Source: Bryobacterales bacterium | Lineage (GTDB): Bacteria; Acidobacteriota; Terriglobia; Bryobacterales; Bryobacteraceae | Assembly (NCBI GenBank): GCA_019261985.1 | Contig: JAFAQY010000013.1 | Location: 1 to 64,000 of the forward strand | Direction of reading: 5' to 3' | Length of the DNA: 64,000 nucleotides | Shown: piece after piece, positions 1-8,875 of the stretch | How the letters are laid out: the number at the start of each line of letters is the position of its first letter | How positions within the stretch are numbered: position 1 is the first letter of the stretch | Made by a program: the position numbers and the translations under genes | Notes under the pieces: generated by a model | The model's input: the letters and a program-made list of their open reading frames with translations, nothing else | What the model was told of the DNA's origin: nothing | The model's database searches: none

Positions 1-141
1 CCAGAAGATCCTCGGGCTTATGGCAGTCTTTCAGCAGCTCGTCCAACCACTCCGGTTTGATCGTTTCTTTGCGCTCGGTTGTCTCCATACGTTGTTCTCC
101 TTATTCTGAACCAGAACAACGCTTACACAAAATGTTTTACA
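1..141 (-). mobile_element. IS256-family element, 5' end (partial)
   Basis: On the minus strand an ATG at 88-86 opens a reading frame running off the left edge. Its first residues (METTERKETIKPEWLDELL, then a KPEDLL motif) are typical of IS256-family transposase N-termini. Upstream of the ATG, around 118-141, lies a terminal sequence that closely matches the end of the second IS256 remnant at 1764 (shared core ATTTTGTGTAA). The element has inserted into the Oar-like gene that resumes at 142. Whether the transposase is intact cannot be seen because most of it lies outside the window. Confidence 0.75.
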
Positions 142-691
142 CCCTCCCCCATTCACTTTCAGATTGACGTTTGCATTGACGAAGGTGCCCGGAACGAGTT
201 CCGCTACTGTGGTTGGATTTCGCACGCTCGAACTTCCGGCGGCAGCGCCAATGGCGAGCACTGGAAGATCATCCAGAGCCTGGCCCGTCACGTTGTGACT
301 CAGTTCGCCGCTTTCAGTCTTCAACAATGCCGCTGCCTCGGTGACGGTTACGGATTCCGCTGCTGACCCGATTTCTAAGGCAACATCGATGCGCAAAGTC
401 CCGGCCACCTCAACGGTGAGCCCTTGGCGGAGATATCTTTTTGAATCCCGGCGCATTCACGGAAAGCTCATAGGAACCCGCGGGTAACTGCGCGATTGTG
501 TAATTGCCGGTCCTACTGGCGGCCGCATCATAGACGGCCCCTGTCTCAACGTGCTTGGCCTCAATGGCAGCCCCGGCCACTACGGCTCCCGCCGGGTCGG
601 AAACGGTGCCCGTAATGGTGCCGCGGTCGCCCTGCCCAAACACCGGACCGGCGAGTAATACGAGGCAAAACCTAACTATAGTGAACCTCAT
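142..691 (-). pseudogene. Oar-like/TonB-dependent receptor N-terminal remnant
   Basis: The frame starts at ATG 691 with a signal peptide (MRFTIVRFCLVLLAGPVFGQ), followed by a carboxypeptidase regulatory-like beta-sandwich (GTVSDPAGAVV, then NYTIAQLPAGSYELSV). This is the usual N-terminus of acidobacterial Oar-like outer-membrane receptors of about 1,000 aa. Near 445 the frame shifts; the continuation (TVEVAGTLRIDVALEIG, then VTVTEAAALLKTES) is the expected plug-linker region in another frame. The gene then stops at the end of the IS256 element at about 142. It is broken both by a frameshift and by insertion, so it cannot make a receptor. An intact relative lies at 29409-32552. Confidence 0.8.
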
Positions 692-890
692 GACCTGACC
701 TATCCTCTCTGCGAACAACCAACTCTACGCAAAGCCTCGACTTAATCGACCGTTGGTTCTCCACTGCACCGGCGACCGAGAACCCCAATCGTAAAGTGCG
801 CCGTTCGCTTCCGCCATAAGGGACTCAATTCGGGAGGATTGTATAAGGGAGAGTCCGGATCGTCAACGGGGGTCTGTTCCGTGTGTCAAC
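692..890. other. Intergenic region, no gene seen
   Basis: This stretch separates the start of the broken Oar-like gene from the left end of the ISNCY element. It would hold the promoter of the broken gene, but no clear -35/-10 pair was recognised. Confidence 0.4.
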
Positions 891-935
891 GCAAAGTAGA
901 AATGTCGCCTTCTCTGCAAAGTAGAAATGTCGCCT
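891..935 (+). repeat. Left terminal repeats of the ISNCY element
   Basis: Two identical 20-base copies of GCAAAGTAGAAATGTCGCCT lie at 891-910 and 916-935 with a 25-bp period. They are the inverted counterpart of the pair at 2828-2869. Doubled ends of this kind are expected to bind the transposase. Confidence 0.8.
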
Positions 936-1295
936 TTTCCGTGGTCGCGCGAGGAGTGCATGTTACTCTGTGCGTGCCGGTGAAGCGGAGACGGGCAATG
1001 CTGGCGAGCAACCCGATCGAGGAATAGCCGGCCGGAACTCATCTGCGGACGATGAGTGAGAACATTGTCCTCCCGCGGTGTTCTCGTACCTGGGCTCGGG
1101 GCCGACCAACGGGAGGCGGTACGGCCCCACCCCAGGGGGAAGAGGTTTAGACCTACATCGGACCAGATAGATTCCGCCTGCCTGAAAAAACGCATCTTAG
1201 TATCGCGCCTGTCCTCGAATGAATGTCCGTTCAACTGGTGGCATTAGAAATCTCGATGGCTTTCTCCAGCGAAGCCCCGCGCGTACGGAAGCTCT

Positions 1296-2781
1296 TCATC
1301 CAATCGCTCTTGCCCCGGCATTGCTTCCCTTCCGGGATGGCGTGGGACGCGCGATCGGCGGCGCCACCGGCACTGCCGGCTCGCACAGGCGGTAGCGCAG
1401 GTAGCGGTTTTGGAAACGAATGGCTATCGTTCCATCGCGGTGTTTCTCTACCCGTACCAGCGCGCCGCGCAAGCCCGTGGTGATCTCGGCTCGCTCGATA
1501 GTGTACAAGTGCCGTTCGAAGCGAATGGTGTAATCTTGGTTCACCCGGCGCTGTTCCACGTGGCTGAGAATTGCGGTTAAATGGTGCTGCTTCTCACGCT
1601 TCGATGGGCATCCTGTGCATTGGCCGCAACTACGCTCTTGTGCTGGTTCCACCACGGCAGGTAATGCCTTTGCAAATAAGCATTGGCTTGTGCCAGCGTT
1701 TTCACCTTGGCGTGACGCATATCTTTCACCAGGCGATCTTGCGCCGTGCCGAAGAAACGGTCTTGTCAAGTATTTTGTGTAAACGTTTTTTCCTGAAAGC
1801 GGTTTTGACCGCTGGGATCGTCGATCCATTTCCAACTGCTGAATTGGTTCATCCTCCCTCCGTCTTGCTATGTTTCCGATAGCCCTGGCCGGAACTGGGC
1901 CCTGCGAGGCCGTAGGCCGAGCGGTTAGGGCCAAGCGGAGGGCAGGGCCATCGGAAACAGCCGCCCGGCCCTGGCCCGTGTTTCCAGATCCCGAGAGAAA
2001 GGCCCACACTCATCCCGCCAGGATGCCCTGCGGCACCCGATCTTCGAATACAATCGCGAACCGGTTCAGGGCCGCCTTCCAGTCTTGCAGCGGACGCGTC
2101 CATTTTTTCGCCACCCGTTCCAGTCCCAAATACAACAGCTTCATAGCCGCTTCCTCATGCGGAAAGGAACCGCGCGTCTTGATCGCCTTGCGCAAACTCA
2201 TATTCTCCAGGTAACTCCACAACAGCGGCATGTTCTCGTCTGTGGAATCGTGCCGGCGCAAAACGGGCCAGGAGTCGGCTGGTGGCATCGTCAATCATCG
2301 CGATCAAGTACAGCCGCTCCCCACGCCCTTCCAGCCAGTCGTGCTCGCTGGTGTCCCACTGCACCAGCTCCCCAAAGCGGCTTCGCCGCGGCCGCCAGGT
2401 GTGAACCTCCACCACTTTCTCTCGCTTGGCACGCCACAGCTTGCCCCGCATCATCCACTGCCGCACCGTCTCTTTGCTGGCCTCGATGCCGTGCTCGTCG
2501 CGCAGATACTCGCTCGCCAGCGTAGGCCCGAAGCCCCGGTATACCTCCGCCGACAAGATCTTGACTGCCTCTTTCTCGGTGTCTTCCGCGATCCGCCGAT
2601 GCGAAGGCTTGCCCTTCAACGCGTGAACCACCGACTTGTCGCCTTCTTTCTTTAGCCGCAGCAGCAGCCGGCGCACGTGTCGTACGCTCACGCCCAATTC
2701 CTCAGCTGCCGCCTGCTTCGTGATCAACTTCTTCTTGGCTTTCTTCCGGGTGACCAATCGGTCTCGTTCTTCTGCGGTCAT
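1296..2781 (-). pseudogene. ISNCY-family transposase, frameshifted and interrupted
   Basis: From ATG 2781 the protein opens MTAEERDRLVTRKKAKKK with a helix-turn-helix (QAAAEELGVSVRHVRRLL), then the DDE core (WRPRRSRFGELVQWDTSEH, LIAMIDDATS). A one-base shift near 2262 moves it to another frame (DSTDENMPLLWSYLE), where it runs straight into IS256 sequence. After that block it resumes at about 1763 (FFGTAQDRLVKDMRHAKVKT, LPWWNQH), shifts frame near 1590, and continues to 1296 (DYTIRFERHLYTIERAEI, GLRGALVRVEKHRDGTIAI). About 100 residues of the family's usual catalytic core, including the region after the second Asp, are missing at the IS256 junction. Confidence 0.8.
1764..2203 (-). mobile_element. 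IS256-family element, 3' remnant
   Basis: The reading frame ending near 2010 (TRGSFPHEEAAMKLLYLGLE, then KKWTRPLQDWKAALNRFAI) matches the C-terminal tail of IS256-family transposases. Downstream, at 1764-1792, is a terminal repeat whose core matches the IS256 end at 118-141. The 5' three quarters of the transposase are missing. It sits inside the ISNCY transposase, with a clean junction at 1763/1764 and a deletion junction at about 2203. Confidence 0.75.
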
Positions 2782-2827
2782 CAGTAAGTGGTCCTTCTTG
2801 CATCCCTCCAGGCTGGAAGCTGTCAAG

Positions 2828-2869
2828 AGGACATTTCTACTTTGCCCAAAGAGGACATTACTACTTTGC
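2828..2869 (-). repeat. Right terminal repeats of the ISNCY element
   Basis: The motif AGGACATTTCTACTTTGC at 2828 and a near copy with one change at 2852 are inverted relative to the left end, confirming the element's boundaries. Confidence 0.8.
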
Positions 2870-3272
2870 TGCCACAGCTCCCGAAATGAAGTCAAAGTTT
2901 CACGCGCTTAGTTAACTCCGCTTACCTTTAAAGGGGCTCTGCTTATTGGCGGCGCAGATCGTGGAACTGATCGCTAGGTTTTTTGCTGAGATTCCTCCAT
3001 CTGTATGCGCTCTGCCATCCGGATCATCCCGGGTCCATCCGAGTTTTAGAGAAATGTGGTTTTCGCTTCGAACAGCGGCTTGAGCAATTCGCTGGATCCC
3101 CAACTTGAATCCTGGCAGCCCTGCAGATTGCCTGCGATATGTTCTGCTACCAGTCACCGTCGCCTAGTAAATTGATCCACGAAGCCAGGCCGCGTGTTCA
3201 GGACCTACCCTGATCGCCGGGTAGCGTGGCGAGTCAATCACTTCGTTGCTCCGCGTGATACGATCAGGCCAA
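2870..3272. other. Intergenic region, nothing recognised
   Basis: About 400 bases between the ISNCY right end and the GNAT gene. The open frames here are short and resemble no family I know. No RNA gene or clear promoter was seen. Confidence 0.4.
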
Positions 3273-3881
3273 ATGATTTTACGGCCAGCTGAGCCTCGTG
3301 ATGCGCTGGAGGTGGCGCGGGTACACATTCGGACCTGGCAAGTGGCCTACCGCGGGCTCGTTCCGGACGAGTACCTCGACAGCCTGAATATCGAAGATCG
3401 CGCGGCACGGTACGATTTCACGGACACCGACGCAAGTAAGCCCTGCACAATCCTGGCTATTGCGGACACCAGGATCGCCGGTTTCGTGACCACGTTGCCG
3501 TCGCGTTTGGCGGATTTACCACAGCATGGCGAAGTGGGCGCACTCTACGTCTCGCCGGAGTATTGGGATCGCAAGATCGGCGCTGCGCTGATCGCAGCCG
3601 GTCGCGAGTGGCTTGTTTCGCAAGGTTTTGCATCCGCATACCTGTGGCTTTTGGACGGCAATCACCGCGCTGAGCGGTTTTACCGACTTGATGGATGGTG
3701 GGCCGATGGAGCGAAGCAGACCGACACAAGCCGCGGGGTCGCCTTGAACGAACTTCGTTACCGGCGCCAGCTGGTTCAATTGGTTCGTGAAGACTCTCGC
3801 CTACACGCACCAGACCCGGCAAGACGCTCAAAGGTCGGCTGGGCTGCCGGCGATTCCGATCGTAATGCGTCGATCGTATAG
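3273..3881 (+). CDS. GNAT-family N-acetyltransferase
   Basis: The predicted 202-aa cytoplasmic protein fits a GNAT acetyltransferase that moves an acetyl group from acetyl-CoA to an unknown amine. The N-terminal beta-alpha unit is visible (ILRPAEPRDALEVARVHIRTW), followed by the strand before the acetyl-CoA loop (HGEVGALYVSPEYWDRKIG) and the helix after it (GAALIAAGREWLVSQGF). The usual R/Q-x-x-G-x-G/A loop appears as DRKIGAA, so it is imperfect. The NHRAERFYRLDGW segment is the typical GNAT C-terminal motif. The last 25-30 residues look like read-through into non-homologous sequence. I chose ATG 3273; a TTG at 3246 is also in frame. It is flanked by IS debris, and the substrate is unknown. 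Confidence 0.85.
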   Translation: MILRPAEPRDALEVARVHIRTWQVAYRGLVPDEYLDSLNIEDRAARYDFTDTDASKPCTILAIADTRIAGFVTTLPSRLADLPQHGEVGALYVSPEYWDRKIGAALIAAGREWLVSQGFASAYLWLLDGNHRAERFYRLDGWWADGAKQTDTSRGVALNELRYRRQLVQLVREDSRLHAPDPARRSKVGWAAGDSDRNASIV

Positions 3882-4234
3882 CTAGGCGTAAGCGTCAGAG
3901 GACGCAACTTGCCGGTTGGCGAAGCGCGTGTAGTACAACAGTTGCCATGGCCTCGCTGCTGCGCGTCTTGCGTTCTTTGAAGAGCGTTCAGGTTCGGCTT
4001 GCCATCGCCGCGTTGGCGATTGGCATCGGGGCACCACGCCATCTAGACAGTCGTGCATGCGGTGCTCCTGGAGCCTCTACCGTGGGCCGATAGCTCGCGT
4101 TATTTCTACGATTTCACCGCGCACCGCAGCATCCGAATTCGGGCAGCGCGCTTTCGTATGCAAATGCAACCACGTTCGCCGAGCATCTCCAAAGCGCCGA
4201 TGTCTTCGGCTGCTATGCTTCCAGCGCTCTCGTT

Positions 4235-4294
4235 ACGAACAGCTTCAACGCACTCCTTAACGGTACGAAGAGCTTCAACGCACTCCTTAACGTT
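4235..4294 (+). repeat. 30-bp tandem duplication inside the permease pseudogene
   Basis: Two 30-bp units (4235-4264 and 4265-4294) share AGCTTCAACGCACTCCTTAA with few differences. The duplication is in frame and repeats the peptide SFNALLN. Confidence 0.85.
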
Positions 4295-5402
4295 CAGCCC
4301 GTTCATGTCGAGGGAACTCACGTTTCGGCGAAGTTAATCGGTGGTCTCGGCGTAAGCCCAGTCGTTGGGCGCTGGTTTCGCCCCCTGAAGGATGAGGCCG
4401 GTGGCTACAACGTAGCGGTTCTATCGTATTCTCTGTGGCATCGCTTTGGGGCTGATCCCGACATCCTTGGCAAAACGCTCTCAATTGATGGTGCTCCGTA
4501 CACGATTGTAGGTGTTCGCGCCTGCGTCCTTTCGGCTTCCCGTTGACGCTCCGAACAATGACGTGTGCGTTCCTTTAAAAGCGCCCGGCAAGGACGACAA
4601 AGGCTCGACGTATCTGTTCTGCATTGCGAAGCTGCGAGCGGGCGTAGCGCAATCGCGGCTGGACGAAGAACTAAAGACCATTCAAGAACGCTTCGCGCGG
4701 CATGACCCTTCTCGAAACATTGGAGAAAGTGTGCTCGTGATGCCGGCGTTGAGAGTGGTAGTGGACAGTATCCGCCGCACGCTGCTCCTGCTCCTGGGCG
4801 CAGCGGGCGCTCTGTTGCTGATTTCGTGTGGCAATGTTGCCGGCGTGCTGCTGGCTCGCTCCGTCGCTCGCGCGCGTGAGACTGCAGTGCGCGTGGCGCT
4901 GGGCGCCACCCCGCCAACTGGGGCTCCAATATTTTTCCGAAGGGCTCATGATCGCGATTCCGGGCGCGGCTCTTGGAGTTCTTGCGAGCTTTTGGGCGGT
5001 TCGCACTGTGCTCTCGCTCGGCGCCGGCGAGATCCTCGTGCCGATCAAATTCGGCTCAACGGTCCCGTGCTCCTGTTCACTCTGGCCGTTGCAATCGCGT
5101 GTGCATTGCTGTTCAGCCTGGCTCCCCTTTGGCAAGCCCGACGAGCCCAGCCACACGAAGTTCTAAGCGATGGCGCCCGCACGTCGGCGGGCCAGCGTAG
5201 CCGCGGACTGTCGTTGCGGAGTTGACGTTGGCATTTGGATTTGGTCGCTGCCGCTGCATGCTCGTCGAGCAGTTAGCAAAGCGCCAAGGAGTCCAGCCGG
5301 GCTTCGATCCCGATCATCTCCTGACCATGACCGTCCTTGTGCCTGCAGACCGACCATGGGGGAAAGATCTCTCAAACTCCACGTCGCGGTCGTCCTTCGG
5401 CG

Positions 5403-5411
5403 TCACAAATA
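5403..5411 (+). repeat. Left target-site duplication of the ISKra4 element
   Basis: The 9-mer TCACAAATA lies directly outside the left terminal repeat and is repeated exactly at 7244-7252. Confidence 0.85.
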
Positions 5412-5435
5412 GGGTGTGCGACATGGAAGTGGAGA

Positions 5436-6795
5436 TTAAGCCGCCCGCCGGCGCTCCCAGTAGTCCTCGAAGCGGCCGTTGAGGTGAGAGCAGCGGAGCG
5501 CGATTATCGAGTTGGCCCCGTTCACGGTCCAGAACATGCCGGATTGTTTGAGGCGATGACCGATGACTGTCTTGCAGCCGGCTTCGATGACACCGGAGCC
5601 GACAAACAGGTGCTGCTTGCGGAACTTGGGATAATTCATGCGCGCCGCGTTGCTGTCGCAGTAAGCAGCTTCATTACGGATTTTCTTGGCCAAGTCGGCG
5701 TCGGGGGTTTGAATGGAATGAAGGGAGGCGACGAGTTTGGAGACCTTGCCCTTATCGAGCCAACGCTTCTGATGTAGGCCCATCCAGGCGTTACGGCGTT
5801 TGGTGTCGTTGGGATAAAGCAGGCGTGCCAAGTCCCAGAGGTGTTGGCGAGCGTGATACAAGTCCACGATTTGAATGGCTCCGGGGAAATGCTCCTGGGC
5901 GATGTTCCAAATCCATTCGGCGCCATCACCCAGGACGACTTTCTTTTGGGCCCGACTCCAGCCGCGTTTCCAGGCCTCGACGTAGAGTCGTTTGCCAAAC
6001 TGCGCTGCATTCTCGATGGCGCCAGTGTAGGTGGTCGAATCGGGATCGCGAATCGCATATCCTTCCTGGTCCCAGGTGGTCTGTGTAAACACACAGCCGA
6101 GTTTGGCTTCCCTGGTATGCGCGGGCAGCCCATCGAGTTTACCCTGGCGGCCTACCGTCTCCTTCTTCACTACGGGCACGCCGGTGCCGTCCATCTGCAC
6201 GTAGAGCATGGGAACGGGTTCGCCGACGATGATGGGCAAATCCAGTTGCACACAGCGATCGATTTGTTCTTGCTCATCGCGCACGATGTCGGCTCCGATG
6301 GTCTCCGCCCCGCGTTCGACGGATTTCGTGGTGACCTTCAAGCCCGCCAGCAATTTCATCTGTTGGCGACCGTGGTCGAACGATCCGTCCTGGCCGACCA
6401 GGGCTTGCATTCGTCGCACACCGGGCGAGAACTCGGTGTGCGCGATGTCGAGGCCTTGATCGGCCGGGAATTGTCCGGCGTGGCAGTGTGCACATAAATA
6501 GTACGGCCGCTGCACTTCTACCGTGCCGACCACGGTCAGCACGCTCTTAGAACGTAACTCCTGATACTGCGCCTGCTGTCCGCACGGGCACGGCATCAAG
6601 CGCTGGTCCGGTGCAGGAAAGCGAAGTAATCCGGTTAGAACGCTGGCTCCCGCCTGATGCATGGCCGAGCGCACCAGCATCTCCATGGCTTCCAGGTCCA
6701 GGTGACCCGTTTTACGTAGGCCCGTGAAGGCGGTGCGCAGCAGTTGCTCTATTTCGCGTGCGACTTCCTGGCGGATCGCTTCCGTCTTTTTTTTC
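5436..6795 (-). CDS. ISKra4-family transposase, second frame (orfB)
   Basis: About 450 aa of transposase with no stop codon. The visible parts are a zinc-binding segment (MPCPCGQQAQYQEL, YYLCAHCHAGQFPADQ) and a catalytic domain with the first Asp in LYVQMDGTGVPVV, the second in VVLGDGAEWIWNIAQEHFP, the motif IVDLYHARQHLWDLARL, and the Glu in GSGVIEAGCKTVIGHRLK. Sequence of this frame upstream of about 6795 is a shadow of orfA. Expression probably needs a slip at the A8 tract at 6787-6794; reaching this frame from orfA requires a +1 shift. A GTG/TTG re-start is the alternative. It mediates transposition of the element. Confidence 0.87.
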
Positions 6796-7149
6796 CTCGG
6801 CCGATAGGTTTGGCTCTTCCACAGGCCGCAGCTCGCAGATCTGCTCATTGACCTCCAGGAGCTGGCCGCCGAGCTCACGAAAGCGATGGTATTCGGCGAC
6901 CTCCCGCTGAGCTTTGGCCAAAGCGGCCGGCGAAGAGAATGTTTCCGTAACCGTCTTGCCATCTACTTTGCGTGTCAGCCGATAGTAGGGACCATGGCCA
7001 GCATCGCCGGGTTGGTGACAATGGCAGTGGGAATTCCCGCAGCGGCCGCCGGTGCCGGTGATAGAACCAGATCGCATATCGCCAAGTCGACCCAACTCCG
7101 ATTGGACAGCCGCACGGCGCTCTTCCAGGCTTGCCAAAGTCTCGGACAT
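6712..7149 (-). CDS. ISKra4-associated DUF6788-like protein (orfA)
   Basis: A 145-aa frame starts at ATG 7149 behind a good ribosome site (AAGGAGG). The N-terminal coiled region (LASLEERRAAVQSELGRLG) is followed by a small Cys/His cluster (GGRCGNSHCHCHQPGDAGHG) and the conserved PYYRLTRKVDGKTVTETF segment. This is the usual first frame of ISKra4-type elements with a DUF6788 domain and is probably the DNA-binding part of the transposase. The last 25 residues after the A8 tract are out-of-frame sequence, so the natural product is likely the fusion with orfB. Confidence 0.85.
   Translation of the reverse strand: MSETLASLEERRAAVQSELGRLGDMRSGSITGTGGRCGNSHCHCHQPGDAGHGPYYRLTRKVDGKTVTETFSSPAALAKAQREVAEYHRFRELGGQLLEVNEQICELRPVEEPNLSAEEKKDGSDPPGSRTRNRATAAHRLHGPT
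6787..6794 (-). promoter_or_regulatory. A8 slippery tract between orfA and orfB
   Basis: On the minus strand the context is GAGGAAAAAAAAGACGG. The orfA frame reads GAA AAA AAA GAC and the orfB frame reads AGG AAA AAA AAG. Passing from the first to the second needs a +1 shift, or RNA polymerase slippage that loses one A or gains two. Such A tracts are a recognised expression device in ISKra4-type elements. Confidence 0.7.
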
Positions 7150-7243
7150 ACGTCCTCCTTTCCACCTAGCGTATCACTACGCTAGGTTTAATGTCGCAAA
7201 AAAAAGAAAATCGATCATTTAGTGACTTCCGTGTCGTGCACCC

Positions 7244-7252
7244 TCACAAATA
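7244..7252 (+). repeat. Right target-site duplication of the ISKra4 element
   Basis: Exact copy of TCACAAATA found at 5403-5411, immediately outside the right inverted repeat. Confidence 0.85.
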
Positions 7253-7295
7253 GGATCCGTTGTTAGACCATACGATAACTTGTACATTGGGACAC

Positions 7296-7733
7296 ATGGC
7301 GATCAAACGGATGGACAATGTAGGAATCGTCGTCGATGACCTCGGAGGGACGATTGATTTCTTTCGCGAGCTTGGCCTCGAACTCGAAGGGCGGGCCACG
7401 ATCGAAGGAGAATGGGCAGGACGTGTCACTGGATTAAGCGATCAGCGCGTCGAGATTGCCATGATGCGCACACCGGATGGCCACGGCCGGCTCGAGCTCT
7501 CCCACTTCCTCGCGCCGCCTGCCGTCGCGGATCACCGCAATGCCCCGGTGAACGCTCTCGGCTACCTCCGCGTGATGTTCGCCGTGGACGACATCGACGA
7601 GACGCTTGAAACGCTCCGCAAGCGCGGCGCGCAAGTCGTAGGCGAAGTAGTCCAATATAAAGACGCGTATCGGCTCTGCTACATCCGCGGACCTGAACGG
7701 ATTCTCATCGGACTCGCCCAAGAACTCAGATGA
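7296..7733 (+). CDS. VOC-family (glyoxalase/bleomycin-resistance fold) protein
   Basis: The 145-aa protein has the paired beta-alpha-beta-beta-beta modules of the vicinal oxygen chelate fold. Module 1 starts MAIKRMDNVGIVVDDLGGTI and module 2 contains LGYLRVMFAVDDIDETLETL, ending in YIRGPERILIGLAQEL. The second-module Glu near the end (GPERI) fits the usual metal-site position. It may be a small dioxygenase, isomerase or resistance protein; the substrate cannot be inferred. I chose ATG 7296; a TTG at 7260 is in frame but overlaps the edge of the IS target site. The gene begins only 44 bp from the ISKra4 duplication, so its native promoter may have been displaced. Confidence 0.85.
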   Translation: MAIKRMDNVGIVVDDLGGTIDFFRELGLELEGRATIEGEWAGRVTGLSDQRVEIAMMRTPDGHGRLELSHFLAPPAVADHRNAPVNALGYLRVMFAVDDIDETLETLRKRGAQVVGEVVQYKDAYRLCYIRGPERILIGLAQELR

Positions 7734-8214
7734 GCACAATCTGAAGACCATGGCGAAGAGCGACCAATGTCAGCGAGCGCGTCTGACAAAGGGTCCGTTT
7801 CGGGATGAATACAGGCGGCGCTTCCTCGCGTGACGAATCCGGCGATTGTTCGAGGACGTGATTTGGGGCCTTACGGCCGAGGTTCGCGCGAGGATCGACC
7901 ATGACATATCGCTGCTGCCGGGCTCCTGAAGCTCGTCCCCTGAATTGCCCAATCAACCTCTCGAACGGCGGCTGGAGGTGATCTATGGCACACCGGAAGG
8001 CCGCTGGCTTTCAACAAATCGGAGCATTACTACGCGATCAATGCCTTCGCGTGGTCATTTTTCGACCTGAGGACACTGCACACATTTGGGGCATGGCTGT
8101 CTAGCAATCGATCTGAGCAGCACTACAGTCCTCGTTTTGTGGAGGGATATACTCGTTAATTTCGAAGCTTCCAAATCGGATCATTTTACAGCGCACTTAG
8201 GGGTCGACCACAAC
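7734..8214. other. Intergenic region, possible gene debris
   Basis: About 480 bases with no convincing gene. Scattered short frames (for example RRLFEDVIWGLTAEVRARID around 7830-7890) hint at decayed coding DNA, but no family is recognisable. Confidence 0.35.
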
Positions 8215-8721
8215 ATGAGCACATATCCGCATGGCAAACTGGATCTGCTGCCGCTCGATCACTCGGCTGAAGGTTCCGTGGCCCGCAACCTGGTGGTACT
8301 GCACGTCACGGCAGGACCAACCGCTCAAAGCGCGACCGCCACCTTTAAGGCGAGTGTGGCGCCGCATCGCGTCTCGGCTCACTTCTGCATCGATCGCGAT
8401 GGAACCGTCTATCAACTCGTGGACACGGGGCGCACAGCATGGCACGCGTCGCAAGTCAATGCACGCTCGATCGCCATCGAACATGCCGCGATCCCGCAGA
8501 AACTGCCGGTTACCGACGCGCAGTACGCCGCAAGCGCGGCGCTGGTCGCTTGGTTTTGCGCCGAACTGCAGATCCCTTGCGACTCAGAACACGTGATGGG
8601 GCACGATCGGGCCTCTCCCCAGGATCGGCACGTGGGTTGCTGCGAGCCGACGCTCAGTGTCGCGAAGGTCATCGGGGCTGCCCAGGTCGGGGGTGCAGGG
8701 GCTTCGGCGATGGCGGACTGA
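8215..8721 (+). CDS. N-acetylmuramoyl-L-alanine amidase (Amidase_2 fold)
   Basis: The 168-aa protein matches the T7-lysozyme/PGRP amidase fold that cleaves the bond between N-acetylmuramic acid and L-Ala in peptidoglycan. Seen motifs are NLVVLHVTAG (first zinc His), SAHFCIDRDGTVYQLVDTG, the family signature AWHASQVNARSIAIEH, and VMGHDRASPQDRHVGC, which holds the likely second His and an Asp or Cys ligand. ATG 8215 fits the domain start; the in-frame extension to 8086 is not conserved-looking. No signal peptide is evident, so it may act in recycling, in lysis, or as a phage-derived enzyme. It stands alone between unrelated genes. Confidence 0.87.
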   Translation: MSTYPHGKLDLLPLDHSAEGSVARNLVVLHVTAGPTAQSATATFKASVAPHRVSAHFCIDRDGTVYQLVDTGRTAWHASQVNARSIAIEHAAIPQKLPVTDAQYAASAALVAWFCAELQIPCDSEHVMGHDRASPQDRHVGCCEPTLSVAKVIGAAQVGGAGASAMAD

Positions 8722-8875
8722 ACGCACGCTCGTCCACCTCAGAGCCTGGCTCACTGAGAGCGACCGGAGCCGCTGTGGATACACCCTGTTAAACTGAAAG
8801 TCGGTCGATCCCGCGAAGCTCCCACCTCTAAGCCGGTTCGCATCTTTTCCTCAACAACATTTGTGACTCAACTGA

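Larger units (their letters stand above)
891..2869 (-). mobile_element. ISNCY-family element, degenerate, with an IS256 remnant inside
   Basis: The element is bounded by doubled inverted terminal motifs. On the left, GCAAAGTAGAAATGTCGCCT occurs at 891 and again at 916. On the right, the complementary motif occurs at 2828 and, with one change, at 2852. Between them lies a broken ISNCY-type transposase on the minus strand, itself split by an IS256 3' remnant (1764 to about 2203). About 360 bp between the transposase end and the left terminus carry no recognisable gene. No target duplication was found. It cannot be autonomous. Confidence 0.75.
3946..5411 (+). pseudogene. ADOP-type (FtsX/MacB-like) permease, frameshifted and truncated
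   Basis: The sequence reads as an acidobacterial duplicated orphan permease in several frames. It begins at ATG 3946 (MASLLRVLRSLKSVQVRLAI), then VMHAVLLEPLPWADSSR, then the periplasmic MacB-like segment (VSPVVGRWFRPLKDEAGG, LGKTLSIDGAPYTIVG). It continues in another frame (GSTYLFCIAKLRAGVAQSRL) into the membrane part (LLLLLGAAGALLLISCGNVA, LLARSVARARETAVRVALGA). Further shifts occur near 4060, 4540 and 4920. Only the first half of the roughly 800-aa family remains; the sequence after the ISKra4 element at 7253 does not resume the gene. It would have been an inner-membrane protein of unknown cargo. Confidence 0.85.
5412..7243 (-). mobile_element. ISKra4-family insertion sequence, apparently complete
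   Basis: The 1,832-bp element is flanked by an exact 9-bp direct repeat (TCACAAATA at 5403-5411 and 7244-7252). Its ends are imperfect inverted repeats of about 20 bp: GGGTGTGCGACATGGAAGT on the left against GGGTGCACGACACGGAAGT read inward from the right. It carries two overlapping frames joined by an A8 tract, as in the ISKra4 subgroup that encodes a DUF6788 protein plus a transposase. The intact frames and perfect target duplication suggest a fairly recent insertion, into the already decaying permease gene. Confidence 0.88.

Noticed and set aside
863-1234. 123-codon frame on the minus strand inside the ISNCY element
   Set aside because: Overlaps terminal repeats and has no recognisable motif or ribosome site.
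2912-3157. 81-codon minus-strand frame next to the ISNCY element
   Set aside because: Composition unlike a protein and no known family; left as intergenic.
8439-8792. 117-codon frame overlapping the amidase
   Set aside because: Out-of-frame shadow of the amidase, which has clear catalytic motifs.
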